Shown piece by piece: positions 19,139 through 28,619 of a DNA stretch of 64,000 nt. Source of the DNA: Thalassomonas actiniarum (GTDB lineage: Bacteria; Pseudomonadota; Gammaproteobacteria; Enterobacterales; Alteromonadaceae); assembly GCF_000948975.2 (NCBI RefSeq), contig NZ_CP059735.1, forward strand, positions 682,001 through 746,000. Direction: 5' to 3'. The translations under genes and the position numbers were made by a program. Each line of letters starts with the position of its first letter. Within the stretch, counting starts at the first letter, position 1. The notes under the pieces were generated by a model. It saw only the letters and a list, made by a program, of their open reading frames with translations, was not told the DNA's origin and did not search any database.

Positions 19139-19840
19139 ATGCACAGCAAACAAGCCATTTTTTTTATTCTCACCCTAACCTTTTCCTTTGTTGCGCAGGC
19201 TGAATCCTTATTTGTTTTTCTTCCCACCCAGGTCCGGGCGAAAGTCATGCAACAGCAAATTTCACAAATATGTCCCGAGTTAGAGGTGACGGTTTTCGGA
19301 CGCGGCAAGGATTTTCGCCGGCAGATCAAAAATACTCCCCCGAGCGCAGTACTTTCCCTTATGCCTATTATCGAACGCCTGGGCTCTTTTGACACGGTAT
19401 TAAAAGGAGCGAAAAACGGTCAGACACAGGAGAAATACGTGATTGTTTCGGTGGGGCGTCCGTTGAATATGCAGGATATCGCACAGAAAAAAATAGGTGT
19501 GGTGGATCTTCTGGGGCGCAAACCCATGGGAGAATATATTGCCGGCATTTTTCCGGTGGCGGTGAAACTTAAAAGGGTCACGAAAACAGAAGATTTACTG
19601 CCGCTGCTGACGTTTGGCTCGGTAGAGGCGGTGCTGGTGTCTGAAAGTCATTTCTTACAGTTAAAAGCAAAATCTAACCTGAAACTGGTGGCAAGCTCTT
19701 CCAATTTAACCATGAGTCTGGTGAACCTTGCCCTGAGCGGTGTTAACGCTAAAGAAAAACTGCTGAGCTGTATCAGCCGTTTTGACGACAAGATAAATTC
19801 CACGCTGGGAGTAGACCAATGGCTGGCGATGTCAAAGTGA
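19139..19840 (+). CDS. Periplasmic binding protein, PhnD-like
   Basis: This encodes about 233 residues from the ATG at 19139, chosen because it starts a clean signal peptide (hydrophobic core, then VAQA-ES). The mature part has the two-lobed type 2 periplasmic binding layout, with KKIGVVDLLGRKPMGEYIAGIF and a SVEAVLVSES lobe-crossing segment, most like phosphonate/PhnD-type solute binding proteins. No permease or ATPase gene is nearby. Instead it begins a run of three binding-protein genes followed by a histidine kinase, so it is more likely a sensory ligand receptor than a transporter part. Confidence 0.65.
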   Translation: MHSKQAIFFILTLTFSFVAQAESLFVFLPTQVRAKVMQQQISQICPELEVTVFGRGKDFRRQIKNTPPSAVLSLMPIIERLGSFDTVLKGAKNGQTQEKYVIVSVGRPLNMQDIAQKKIGVVDLLGRKPMGEYIAGIFPVAVKLKRVTKTEDLLPLLTFGSVEAVLVSESHFLQLKAKSNLKLVASSSNLTMSLVNLALSGVNAKEKLLSCISRFDDKINSTLGVDQWLAMSK

Positions 19841-20826
19841 CGCTATTAAACAGCATGATATTAGAAAAAGCGACATGGTTAAAGTTACTCTTGCTGGTCT
19901 TGGTATTGGTAAATACCAAGCTGGCTTTTGCCAATACCGCCTTGGTATTGCGGGCTCCAGGCAATGATTTTAGCGAAGTGGTCAGTGGCATGTCGGATGA
20001 TCTGGAAGGGGATATCCGTTTTAACGAGTTGGTTGTTGATGCCGGTACCCGGGTTGGCGATGTCGCTAAGCAGATCGAAAAACATCAGCCGAAAGTGATA
20101 GTGTTAATCGGTAACAGCTCAGTTAATCTTTATACCAAATATCAGCAGGCATTTCCCGATCGGGAGTTTCCTCCCAGCATTGCCCTGGCCGCTTTATTTG
20201 TTGATAAGTTTATTCCCTTTATAAAAAATGCCACGGGTATCCGCTATGAGATCCCCCTGGTGACCAGTGTGGTGAATATGCGTTTGCTGATGAAGAAAGA
20301 AATCAAAAAAGTCGGGGTGGTATACCGTAGCTGGATGCAGGATATTTTTGATGAAAATGTTGCTTATTGCCGGGCGGAGGGCATAGAACTTGTCGGGGGA
20401 AAATTACCCAATAAAGACCGTAATATGAACCGGAAAATAAAACACCAGTTGCAAGGATTAATCAACCAGGGGGTTGATGTTATCTGGTTGCTTAATGATA
20501 ACCAACTGATTAACCAAAAGGCGCTGAAAAAAGCCTGGCTGCCTTTGATCACCCGCTCGAAGCTGCCGGTGATCGTCGGTATAAAATCTTTACTGGCCAC
20601 TAAATTGAATCTGGGATCCTTTGCGATAGTGCCTGATCATTACGGTCTCGGGGTACAGGCGTCATCGGTTTTGCTGGAGATTATGGAGAATAATTGGCGC
20701 ATAGTTGATCAGCGCATTGAACATCCCTTATCGGTAAAACAAATTGTCAATGTCACTATTCTTAACAAACGCAGCATCCAATATCGGGAAAGCTTATTGT
20801 CCCAGGTTGATGATGTGATCAACTAA
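19819..20826 (+). CDS. Periplasmic binding protein, ABC_sub_bind-like
   Basis: This encodes 335 residues with an N-terminal signal peptide (cleavage around 38-39, AFA-NT). The body resembles the ABC_sub_bind/type 1 periplasmic fold: KVIVLIGNSSVNLY, a KKVGVVYRSW strand-helix, and GVDVIWLLNDNQLINQ. The start at 19819 overlaps the previous gene by 22 bases and has GGGAG seven bases ahead, implying translational coupling; an ATG at 19855 is an alternative. It is the second of three unlike binding proteins in one apparent operon. Confidence 0.65.
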   Translation: MAGDVKVTLLNSMILEKATWLKLLLLVLVLVNTKLAFANTALVLRAPGNDFSEVVSGMSDDLEGDIRFNELVVDAGTRVGDVAKQIEKHQPKVIVLIGNSSVNLYTKYQQAFPDREFPPSIALAALFVDKFIPFIKNATGIRYEIPLVTSVVNMRLLMKKEIKKVGVVYRSWMQDIFDENVAYCRAEGIELVGGKLPNKDRNMNRKIKHQLQGLINQGVDVIWLLNDNQLINQKALKKAWLPLITRSKLPVIVGIKSLLATKLNLGSFAIVPDHYGLGVQASSVLLEIMENNWRIVDQRIEHPLSVKQIVNVTILNKRSIQYRESLLSQVDDVIN

Positions 20827-20919
20827 ATCATTTTCTGTCCGCAGGCATCGCTTGTCTGTTCTTGTCTTTTTAAAGCTAAGGGTAATAATTAATACAAATA
20901 GTTGAGGGGAAATGTCTTT

Positions 20920-21987
20920 ATGGGTCTCTCAGGGGGGATAACGGTTTTTTGTCTGCGGGCGGTAAAGCTGATGCTTCTTTTGTCATTTTTTTGCTGCTTT
21001 ACCCGGGGGGAGGCCTTTGAAAGCAAACTTGCACCCGAGCTGCTTCTAGACGGTAAAGCAGATGAAAGCATGAGTTATACCTGGTTAAAGCGGGCCAGGC
21101 AACCCTGGCGCCTTTGTGCGATAGTGCCTGTGCTGGATACCTCATATTGGTTTTCCATTAATTATGGTTTAAGCAAACAGGCACGTAAGCTGGGTATAAG
21201 TTTGAAGATCTTTCAGATAGGTGCGTTTGCCGGGGATGACAAGCAGCGGGCCTACCTGGATCTGTGTCGCAAGTCGAGTCAGGCCATTATCCTTGGCGGA
21301 GTCTATGATCAGTCCGACAAAGGCAAGGTCTTTAATGTGCCGATTATTGCCTTGGGTTACCCGGTAAAAAATGTCTTTATTAATGCCAATGTTATTCCTC
21401 AGGCAAGTGAAAGCGGTAAATTGATCGCTGATCACCTTAACCGGCAAGTAAGCGGACAAGCGGCGGCTAAGTTAAAGGTGGGCCTGTTTCCCGGGCCGGA
21501 AGCTTCAGCCCTTGCCCAGCAATATCAACAGGGTTTTTTGGCCCAATATCAGAGGGAAAAAATAACTTTACTCGGGATGCATTATACCCGGCATGAATAT
21601 GAGGAAGTGCAGCAGGCTTTGTCGCATTTTCTCAACCGTAATCTGGATCTGGATGTGCTGGTGACGTCGGGCTATGTCGCGGAAATTGCCAGTGATTTGC
21701 TGAAACGTATGTCGCTGGAGGAGGAGGTGGCTTTATTGTCTTTAAACCTGACGGCCCAGGTTTACCGGGAAATGAAACGCGGTACCGTCAGCGGGGCCAT
21801 TACCGCATCTCCGGTACTTCAAGGCAAGCTTGCCATAGATATGGCGGTAAAGTTATTGGAAAAAAAACTTCATTATCATGAAGTCACTCCTAAACTTAAA
21901 ATACTCACCCGGGATACCATAGATGATTTTGACTATATTGATGTCTTTGCCCCTTATGGTTACAAAGAAATTTTAGAAGTGAATTAA
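20920..21987 (+). CDS. TorT-like periplasmic sensor protein
   Basis: This encodes about 355 residues. The ATG at 20920 is preferred over an upstream TTG because GAGGGGA precedes it at proper distance and it begins a signal peptide. The mature part matches TorT-type proteins, type 1 periplasmic binding relatives: WRLCAIVPVLDTSYWFSINYGL at the start of the fold, then NADD-like segments and AAKLKVGLFPGPEAS. TorT binds an inducer (TMAO in E. coli) and controls the TorS kinase. A kinase gene follows after 6 bases, so a TorT/TorS-like pairing is inferred; the ligand is unknown. Confidence 0.75.
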   Translation: MGLSGGITVFCLRAVKLMLLLSFFCCFTRGEAFESKLAPELLLDGKADESMSYTWLKRARQPWRLCAIVPVLDTSYWFSINYGLSKQARKLGISLKIFQIGAFAGDDKQRAYLDLCRKSSQAIILGGVYDQSDKGKVFNVPIIALGYPVKNVFINANVIPQASESGKLIADHLNRQVSGQAAAKLKVGLFPGPEASALAQQYQQGFLAQYQREKITLLGMHYTRHEYEEVQQALSHFLNRNLDLDVLVTSGYVAEIASDLLKRMSLEEEVALLSLNLTAQVYREMKRGTVSGAITASPVLQGKLAIDMAVKLLEKKLHYHEVTPKLKILTRDTIDDFDYIDVFAPYGYKEILEVN

Positions 21988-21993
21988 AACTCA

Positions 21994-23661
21994 ATGAAGC
22001 GTTTTAATATCATGTATTTAGTTGCCGTTGCCCTGATGCTGCTGTTAGGCATTTCAACCAGCATCTTCACTTCTTTTAAAGTCCGCGAGGCGGCCGAACA
22101 GAGTTGGCTCAATGACGGTTTTCGCCAGGCAGAGCAAATCAGCAATATTTTTATCAGCTGGTTAGACAGGGAAAAAGAAACCTTTAAAGGTATCACTTCA
22201 CTTTATTATGCAACCGGCGATATCAGCCAGGAAGAATTCGAGGCGGCAATCAAGCTTATCGAACAAACCGAAGATACCATACGCACTTTATCCATTGCCT
22301 TTGTTGTCCCCACGGCGAAAGGGGGTAGGGTGGTGGACTTAGCCGCCGGGGGCCAGGAGTTATGGCAGGCCAATTACCCTTTACCCGATATTCCGGAAAT
22401 AGACGTCACTTTGCAGCGGGCTTTTTTATCGCCGGAGAAAACGATCGTTGGCCCCATTTTTAAAGCGGGGGATGATAACTATAAGGTTATTTTGGGTTTT
22501 GCCCTGCAAAGCGGGGTTGCCAGCGGCGTTTTATTATCTACTGTGGATATTTCCAATCTGCTTGACGGCTTGATCGATTTATATGTGCCCGGGGGACTGA
22601 ACATTTCCCTGTTGCTGGAAAATCAGGAGCTTTTATTGATGCCGCAGCTTAATCCGGTTAACCAGGGAGAGATTAAAGCAGAAAAAGTGTTGCGTATTAT
22701 GGGGGTTGGCAAGGAATGGTATTTCAACTGGCAAGTGCACGACAGTTATAAAGGCGGTCCCGATATCGTCTTGGCTACGGCTATTATGTTGGGGGGCAGT
22801 GTTATCACCTTACTTTTGTCGGCGCTGACCTGGATACAGGCGTTGCAAAACGAACGTATCAGCCAAAAGGTGAACGAAAAGACCGAGCAATTACAAAAAA
22901 CCCAAACACAATTGATACATGCCGAAAAGATGGCTGCCCTGGGGAGCCTGGTGGCCGGCGTATCCCATGAATTAAATACCCCGATAGGCAATAGCCTGGT
23001 GGCATCCTCTTCTTTAAAAGAACGCATGGTGAAGTTAAAGCAGGCATTTGAACAAGGGACATTAAAAAAATCTACCCTGGAAGAGTCACTGCAGCAGGCC
23101 ATAGATGAAGCCGACCTTATTGAACTGAACATATATAAAGCCACTGAGCTTATCGGCAGTTTTAAACAGGTGTCAACGGATCAGACCAGCGATCGAAAAC
23201 GTAAGTTTGAATTAAAAAAAGCCCTGGAAGATGTTATCAAAACCATGAGTCCTATGCTGAAACAGAATCACTTGTGTCTTGAGGCGGATATTGAAGCGGA
23301 TATCGCCATGGACAGTTATCCCGGGCCCCTGGGGCAGGTGATCGCAAATTTTGTCAATAATTCCATGGTGCATGCCTTTGAAAATACCGAAAACGGGAAA
23401 ATGTCCCTCAAGGCTTATGCGCAGGGAGAGGATAAGGTGAAACTGATTTACAAGGATAATGGCTGCGGTATCGAGCAGGACAGGGTTAACCGGATTTTTG
23501 AGCCTTTTTATACCACTAAGCTGGGTAAAGGGGGCAGTGGACTCGGCCTGAATATCGTCTATAACATCATTATTAACGTGCTGGCGGGAGAGATCAGTGT
23601 CAGCAGCGAACTAGGCAAGGGGACAACCTTTACCCTGATTTTGCCCCGGATTGCCGCTTAA
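21994..23661 (+). CDS. Membrane sensor histidine kinase
   Basis: This 555-residue kinase has a TM helix (about 7-27), a periplasmic CHASE/Cache-like sensor domain (about 30-255), a second TM (about 257-280) and a coiled coil (285-312). The HisKA segment has phosphoacceptor H325 in GVSHELNTPIGN, and a complete HATPase follows (N-box NFVNNSMVHAF, G1 DNGCGI, G2 GSGLGLNIV). It has no receiver or Hpt domain, so it needs a separate response regulator. Its gene follows three binding-protein genes directly, suggesting one or more of them present ligands to it. Confidence 0.88.
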   Translation: MKRFNIMYLVAVALMLLLGISTSIFTSFKVREAAEQSWLNDGFRQAEQISNIFISWLDREKETFKGITSLYYATGDISQEEFEAAIKLIEQTEDTIRTLSIAFVVPTAKGGRVVDLAAGGQELWQANYPLPDIPEIDVTLQRAFLSPEKTIVGPIFKAGDDNYKVILGFALQSGVASGVLLSTVDISNLLDGLIDLYVPGGLNISLLLENQELLLMPQLNPVNQGEIKAEKVLRIMGVGKEWYFNWQVHDSYKGGPDIVLATAIMLGGSVITLLLSALTWIQALQNERISQKVNEKTEQLQKTQTQLIHAEKMAALGSLVAGVSHELNTPIGNSLVASSSLKERMVKLKQAFEQGTLKKSTLEESLQQAIDEADLIELNIYKATELIGSFKQVSTDQTSDRKRKFELKKALEDVIKTMSPMLKQNHLCLEADIEADIAMDSYPGPLGQVIANFVNNSMVHAFENTENGKMSLKAYAQGEDKVKLIYKDNGCGIEQDRVNRIFEPFYTTKLGKGGSGLGLNIVYNIIINVLAGEISVSSELGKGTTFTLILPRIAA

Positions 23662-23692
23662 GCTTGTTTTGATGTGGAGCACTTACCGTGAA

Positions 23693-24916
23693 TCAGGGGG
23701 AGGTTAAGGGGATTATGACCTCAAAACAAGAGCCCGCCGGGGAACTCTGACAGCTTATTTCGCCGCCAAGGGATTCGGTGACAATTTTTTTCACGATAAA
23801 CAGGCCTAAGCCCGAGCCCCCTTCATCGGCTTTACTGGTAAAGTATTTATCAAAAATATGCTCAAGATTTTCATCCCCGATGCCGCGGCCATTATCGGCA
23901 ACACTTAGATGTAACTTTTCGGCCTGGGTGCTGGCTTTGATCGCCACTTCACCGGCGGTTGTTTCTTCAAAGGCATGGATTAAAGCGTTATTGATCAGGT
24001 TGATCAACACCTGGGACAATGCCCCCGCCTGGACATTTAAGCTGATATTTTCCGGGCATTCCACCTTGATCTGATGGGGCATGTGTTTTAATTTTGGCCG
24101 CAGAATATGAAGAATATCATGGAGAAAGTTAGCCAGCTCAAGCTTGCTGCTATTTGGATTAAACTCACCGACGACAATTTTTTTAAAGCTGTTAATCAGC
24201 TGAATGGCATAATTGAGGTTGGATAAAACGATATCATAGTTTTCTGCGGTGACATCAAGGAATTTGATTAACTTGGATTTAGATAATTTATCACTTTGGA
24301 TATTAGTGGATATTTCCTGAGTATTATCCGACAAGGTGCTCAGCGCTGTGGTTGAAATGCCCAGCGGAGTGGATAATTCATGGGTAAGTTCACCGATAAG
24401 CTCCCCCAGGTGACTCATCTTTTCGCTTTGTGCCAGTTTTTCTTCATTGACGACAGACATTTTTTCCAGGCGGATGTTTTGTTGGCGCATCTGGGCGATC
24501 AACTCATCCCGGATGGTCATTAACCGCCTTAATTGCAGGTGGGTTTTTACCCGGGCGCATAACTCTTCATGGCGTATCGGCTTAGTGACATAATCGATAG
24601 CCCCCACCTGGAATGCCCGCAAAATGTCGCTGACATCGGCTTTACCGGTAACAAAAATAATCGGAATATCCCTGAGTTCTGTCAGTACCTTTATCCGCCG
24701 GCAAGTTTCAAAGCCGTCGATCCCCGGCATCATGACATCCAGCAAGATAAGGTCCGGTAAGTAGACACTGGCAATTTGAATGGCTTTTTCACCTTCCATA
24801 GCAAAAGAGACTTCGTATCCTTCCCCTTCCAGGATATGGGTGAGTATATCCAGGTTCTCTTTTTTATCGTCTACCACCAGTACCTTGCTACCAACCGTTA
24901 ATCCCGGATCATTCAT
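23693..24916 (-). CDS. Soluble response regulator-histidine kinase hybrid
   Basis: This encodes 407 residues with no membrane segment. An N-terminal receiver domain (about 10-125, phosphoacceptor D60 in LILLDVMMPGIDG, K112) is followed by a coiled coil (130-165), a HisKA segment with H179 in GELTHELSTPLGI, and a HATPase domain (DNGRGIG, GSGLGLFIVKKI). The H-E-L-[NS]-T-P-[IL]-G box resembles that of the neighbouring membrane kinase, so the two may be related. It overlaps the upstream hybrid gene by 8 bases. Phosphorylation by a partner kinase probably tunes its own kinase activity. Confidence 0.88.
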   Translation of the reverse strand: MNDPGLTVGSKVLVVDDKKENLDILTHILEGEGYEVSFAMEGEKAIQIASVYLPDLILLDVMMPGIDGFETCRRIKVLTELRDIPIIFVTGKADVSDILRAFQVGAIDYVTKPIRHEELCARVKTHLQLRRLMTIRDELIAQMRQQNIRLEKMSVVNEEKLAQSEKMSHLGELIGELTHELSTPLGISTTALSTLSDNTQEISTNIQSDKLSKSKLIKFLDVTAENYDIVLSNLNYAIQLINSFKKIVVGEFNPNSSKLELANFLHDILHILRPKLKHMPHQIKVECPENISLNVQAGALSQVLINLINNALIHAFEETTAGEVAIKASTQAEKLHLSVADNGRGIGDENLEHIFDKYFTSKADEGGSGLGLFIVKKIVTESLGGEISCQSSPAGSCFEVIIPLTSP

Positions 24917-27380
24917 CGCAGCTGATCTCCTCTAATGCTTGCAGCAGGCCGTCCATATCATAATTATCAATAAATTGTATTAAATGCTCGGCTAATACCT
25001 GGTTCTCGGGCGATTGTGCGGCAAGTTGAGTTAAAATTTCACGGACATGTGAGCTTCTGTTGAGTTGAGCGGAACCTTTAATATCATCATAGACCGTTTT
25101 TTCGATTGAATATTTGTCAAGCGCTACCGGGGGGAGCTCTTCAGCGGGCTCTTCATCGGTGATTTTTTCGCATTTTTCAAAGAGATGGGGGGCAAAAGTC
25201 AACAGGCTGTTATACACTTCGCTGAACATAAAGGGCTTGGAGATAAATTGATCAAAGCCTATGCCTATATAATAAGGTACTTCATGGGAAAGGCTGTAGG
25301 CTGAAATTGCGATACAATGCAGCTTAGTCAGCATTAGCTCTTCCCGGATGATTTTAATGGCTTCATCACCACGCATGACCGGCATTAAGATATCCATAAA
25401 CACAATATCAAAATTCTGGCTGCGTAACTTTTCTATGCTGTCTTTACCGTCAACGGCTTCGGTCACATCAACACCGGTTTCAGTCAATAACCCGGTTAAA
25501 ATATCCCGGTTGGCTTCGACATCATCAACCACTAAAGCATGCACCTTATGGGGCGTTTTCACCCGGACATTTTCTATTTCATCCGATAATTTTTCCACCA
25601 GGGCTTCCTGGCTAACGGGCAGGGGGATAGTGAAAAAAAAGCGAGCCCCATGGCCCAATGCCGATTCAACTTCCAGTTTACCCCCCATTAAGTTCACTTG
25701 ATTGTGAGCGATGGCCAATCCCAGTCCGGTACCGCCTTTTTCAGCGCCTACCTGGCCTTGGGTAAAGGTTGAGAATAAGGTTTTTATTTCACCGCTGCTC
25801 ATACCGGGACCGGTATCTGTTACCTCAAAACGATAATAATCCGGTTTAGGGGAAGTGATTTGCAGCTTGATTTCCCCCTGGTCGATAAATTTAACCGCAT
25901 TGCCCAATAAATTAATCAGTACCTGGCGAATTTTCCCCTGATCACCGTAAACCTGCACACTTTGGTTGTTTTCATGGATTAGCTGCCAGCTGATATTTTT
26001 TTGTTCGCAGCGAAAGCTAAACATCTGGCTGATATCATCTACTAAGTCGTTTAAATCGAAGGAAATGGTTTTCAGTTCCATTGCCCCCGCTTCAATTTTG
26101 GAGATCTCCAGCACATCATTAATAATTTCCATGAGATGATTGCCGGCTTTGCTGATTTTGTTCAGGGTGTCAATTGAGGCTGCTGTGACATCCGGTGCGC
26201 GCTGTAGCAGCTGGGTAAAGCCTAAGATGGCGTTCATCGGGGTACGGATTTCATGACTCATGGTGGCTAAAAACTGGCTTTTGGCCTGGCTTGCCTGCTC
26301 TGCCGCCTCGGTTGCTTTTTTTAACGCCCGGGTGCGGGCGTCGATTTTAACTTCCAGCTGGCTATTCATCTCGGTCAGGGATTGCTGCAGATTGGTATTG
26401 CTGTAGCTGATTTTAATATTATGCATTAGCACCGCGAGCATTTGCGCTTCAAGATCTGAAATTTCTTCCTGGTATTTCAAGGCCAGATAAGTGATCAGTT
26501 GATCTTTTTGGTAAAACAATAGCAGGGCATGCTGGTCCCGGATCACCAGGGCACCGGTGTCAACGGCTTCTTGCACCATAGCCGGATAAGGTTCCAGCCA
26601 TAGTGCCTGATCGGTAATCGATTGGCTGTGCTGAAAAACCTGCGGCACATGATCGCACTCCGACATCAGCATAAATTCAGGGGAGGATTGTGCGTAAATA
26701 TTCCCGAGCGGCAGCAGATCATCAAGCCGTTCCGTCAGGCGCTGAATAAAAGTATCATGATGGCCAGAAGTGAGCAGGTGCTTGGAGTTTTCGATGATTT
26801 TTGCCTGGGCCAGCCGGTAGGTTTCGGCATTGAGTAAATCTTCATAACCCCTTAATGCCGAGATTATCGTGGTACATAACTTATCCCGGGATAACTCGGT
26901 TTTGTTTTTGTAATCATTGATATCATAGTTTTGGATGATCTCCTTTTCCGGGGCATAACCGGGCTGGCCGGTGCGCAGCACTATACGGATCAAATGGTTG
27001 TTGATCTCGTTGCGTATGTATTTGGCGGTATCAAGCCCGGCGGACAAGGTTTCCATCACCACGTCCAGCAAAGTCAGGGCAATATCCTGGGTATTGGCGA
27101 GAATATCCCGGGCTTCTTGGCCGGAATAGGCATGCATAAATTCAAGCGGGCGGTCTTTAAAGATCAGATCTTGCAGGGCGAGTTTAGTGACGTCATGCAC
27201 CCCGGGTTCATCATCGACGATCAGCACTTTCCAGGGATGAGAACTACAAATTGCCTCGTCATCGTCTTCGTCAGCAAAATTTATAGTGTCGTCAATATCC
27301 ACATTTGAGGTCTTATTTACCTGAACCGATATCCATAAAGTGTAGTGGAAAAATGATTTATTTGTAGATGTTGCCGACAT
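24909..27380 (-). CDS. REC-DUF3369-HisKA-HATPase-REC hybrid kinase
   Basis: This soluble 823-residue multi-domain kinase begins with a receiver domain (about 50-180, D106 in LLDVVMET). A DUF3369 sensor region (about 185-325) and a coiled coil (330-368) follow, then HisKA with H376 in MSHEIRTPMNAI, HATPase (about 475-590, GTGLGLAIA) and a second receiver (about 612-735, D663 in IVFMDILMP). The C-terminal 85 residues are helical but show no obvious Hpt histidine motif. DUF3369 modules occur in response regulators next to membrane sensors. It is transcribed with the 407-residue hybrid, convergent with the binding-protein/kinase operon. Confidence 0.88.
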   Translation of the reverse strand: MSATSTNKSFFHYTLWISVQVNKTSNVDIDDTINFADEDDDEAICSSHPWKVLIVDDEPGVHDVTKLALQDLIFKDRPLEFMHAYSGQEARDILANTQDIALTLLDVVMETLSAGLDTAKYIRNEINNHLIRIVLRTGQPGYAPEKEIIQNYDINDYKNKTELSRDKLCTTIISALRGYEDLLNAETYRLAQAKIIENSKHLLTSGHHDTFIQRLTERLDDLLPLGNIYAQSSPEFMLMSECDHVPQVFQHSQSITDQALWLEPYPAMVQEAVDTGALVIRDQHALLLFYQKDQLITYLALKYQEEISDLEAQMLAVLMHNIKISYSNTNLQQSLTEMNSQLEVKIDARTRALKKATEAAEQASQAKSQFLATMSHEIRTPMNAILGFTQLLQRAPDVTAASIDTLNKISKAGNHLMEIINDVLEISKIEAGAMELKTISFDLNDLVDDISQMFSFRCEQKNISWQLIHENNQSVQVYGDQGKIRQVLINLLGNAVKFIDQGEIKLQITSPKPDYYRFEVTDTGPGMSSGEIKTLFSTFTQGQVGAEKGGTGLGLAIAHNQVNLMGGKLEVESALGHGARFFFTIPLPVSQEALVEKLSDEIENVRVKTPHKVHALVVDDVEANRDILTGLLTETGVDVTEAVDGKDSIEKLRSQNFDIVFMDILMPVMRGDEAIKIIREELMLTKLHCIAISAYSLSHEVPYYIGIGFDQFISKPFMFSEVYNSLLTFAPHLFEKCEKITDEEPAEELPPVALDKYSIEKTVYDDIKGSAQLNRSSHVREILTQLAAQSPENQVLAEHLIQFIDNYDMDGLLQALEEISCDE

Positions 27381-27499
27381 TAATGCCAGCCCTTGCCCGC
27401 TGGCTATATCAGGCGGGAACTTACTTAATTTTAAACTCTGCTGACATTTCTTTACTTAGCATCCGCTAAAATACAGGCAAAGTACCAGGGGGTAAATCT

Positions 27500-27961
27500 A
27501 TGATCAATAAAGCTCAATTTTGCGGCTGGCTCAGTATGCTTTGCCTTTTATCCGCCTGCTCCAGCCGCCAGGAAAAGTCGGTGGAGGAAATTTTTGTCAC
27601 CCAAATCAGGGAAGACAATTCCAAGATGTTTGCTTTTACCCTGAGACAGGAAAAAGCAGCCCGTAGCGACAAAACACGCGACAAAATGGCGACGGGAAAA
27701 CAGGGAAAAAGAGGAAAAGGTGCCGGCAGGAACAAAAGTGCCGGCAGAGGTGAAAAGCAGGAGCGGGAGAATCCGCTGGCAACGGTTATTCAGCAGAAAT
27801 TAGAGCAAAGGTTAAACCAGAGCCGGTATTGCACTACCGGCTATCTCGAACTGGAGCGTTATGCCAGTAGGGCAGGCATGACGGTGCGGGGAGAATGTAA
27901 TGAAAGCGCCACGGCTGATGACAGGCTGCGTTTTCCTAACCGGGTAAATGGGGAGATTTAA
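27500..27961 (+). CDS. Small lipoprotein with basic middle, unknown
   Basis: This encodes 153 residues. A signal peptide with lipobox LLSAC puts the lipid cysteine near residue 20. The middle (about 55-95) is dominated by Lys, Gly and Arg and looks disordered, and the end has two cysteines (SRYCTTGY, RGECNE). GGGGG precedes the ATG. I know no family for it. The next gene starts 1 base after its stop, so both are co-transcribed. Confidence 0.65.
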   Translation: MINKAQFCGWLSMLCLLSACSSRQEKSVEEIFVTQIREDNSKMFAFTLRQEKAARSDKTRDKMATGKQGKRGKGAGRNKSAGRGEKQERENPLATVIQQKLEQRLNQSRYCTTGYLELERYASRAGMTVRGECNESATADDRLRFPNRVNGEI

Positions 27962-27962
27962 C

Positions 27963-28619
27963 ATGAAGAAATTAACGGTTAAAGTATCTGCTCTTTTATT
28001 ATCTGCCCTGCTGGCTTATTTACCTCAGGCGGTGGCAGAGCAACATAAACACAGGGGTAAAGGGCATCACAACCCTAGTGCTGCAGCCCACAAGCATCAG
28101 TACCATAAGGTCGGACACAAGGTAAAAGTATTGCCGCCGGGTTATCGCAAGCTGCTGGTGCGGGGCACGCCTTTTTATTTTAACGCCGGGGTTTTTTACC
28201 GGACATCGCCGTCGGGTTATGTGGTGGTGAAAGCGCCTCTTGGCGCCAGGGTTACGACTTTAGCGCCGGGTTATGTCAGTTTTACCTTAGGATTAAAGCG
28301 TTATTTTCATGTCAATGCCACCTATTACCGAAAGGAAAAAGACAGCTATGTCGTGGTGGAAAAGCCCGAAGGAGCTGATGCCGGGGCAACGGAAATGGCA
28401 CAGGCAACACAGGTCAATGAGGCCGGCAGTCCTTTAGTGATCTATCCCAATAACGGACAATCGAATCAACAGCGCAAACAGGATAAGTTTGAATGTTACC
28501 AGTGGGCGGTGACCGAGTCAGGGTTTGATCCGTTGGAAGCGAAGGAGCTTGCAGGGAACAGCCATTATCAAAAAGCCTATCGCAGCTGTTTGCAGGGGAG
28601 AGGTTATACCGTTAATTAA
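27963..28619 (+). CDS. DUF6515-type exported protein
   Basis: This encodes 218 residues from the ATG at 27963, which follows GGGGAG and begins a signal peptide (MKKLTVKVSALLLSALLAY). A His/Lys-rich stretch (HKHRGKGHHN, HKHQYHKVGHK) follows cleavage and could bind metal or anionic surfaces. Two beta-rich repeats then read 'Y.K..V.G.P.Y...G.FYR....GYVVV..P.GA' and the similar 'Y......YYRKEKDSYVVVEKPEGA', matching DUF6515 proteins. A C-terminal Q-x-x-Q-Q-R-K-Q-D-x-F-E-C-Y-x-W motif is typical of glycine-zipper relatives. Function is unknown; an envelope role is likely. Confidence 0.7.
   Translation: MKKLTVKVSALLLSALLAYLPQAVAEQHKHRGKGHHNPSAAAHKHQYHKVGHKVKVLPPGYRKLLVRGTPFYFNAGVFYRTSPSGYVVVKAPLGARVTTLAPGYVSFTLGLKRYFHVNATYYRKEKDSYVVVEKPEGADAGATEMAQATQVNEAGSPLVIYPNNGQSNQQRKQDKFECYQWAVTESGFDPLEAKELAGNSHYQKAYRSCLQGRGYTVN

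Noticed and set aside
18884-19153. 89-codon minus-strand ORF between the dUTPase and binding-protein genes
   Set aside because: It overlaps the start of the binding-protein gene, lacks a ribosome binding site and shows no family resemblance.
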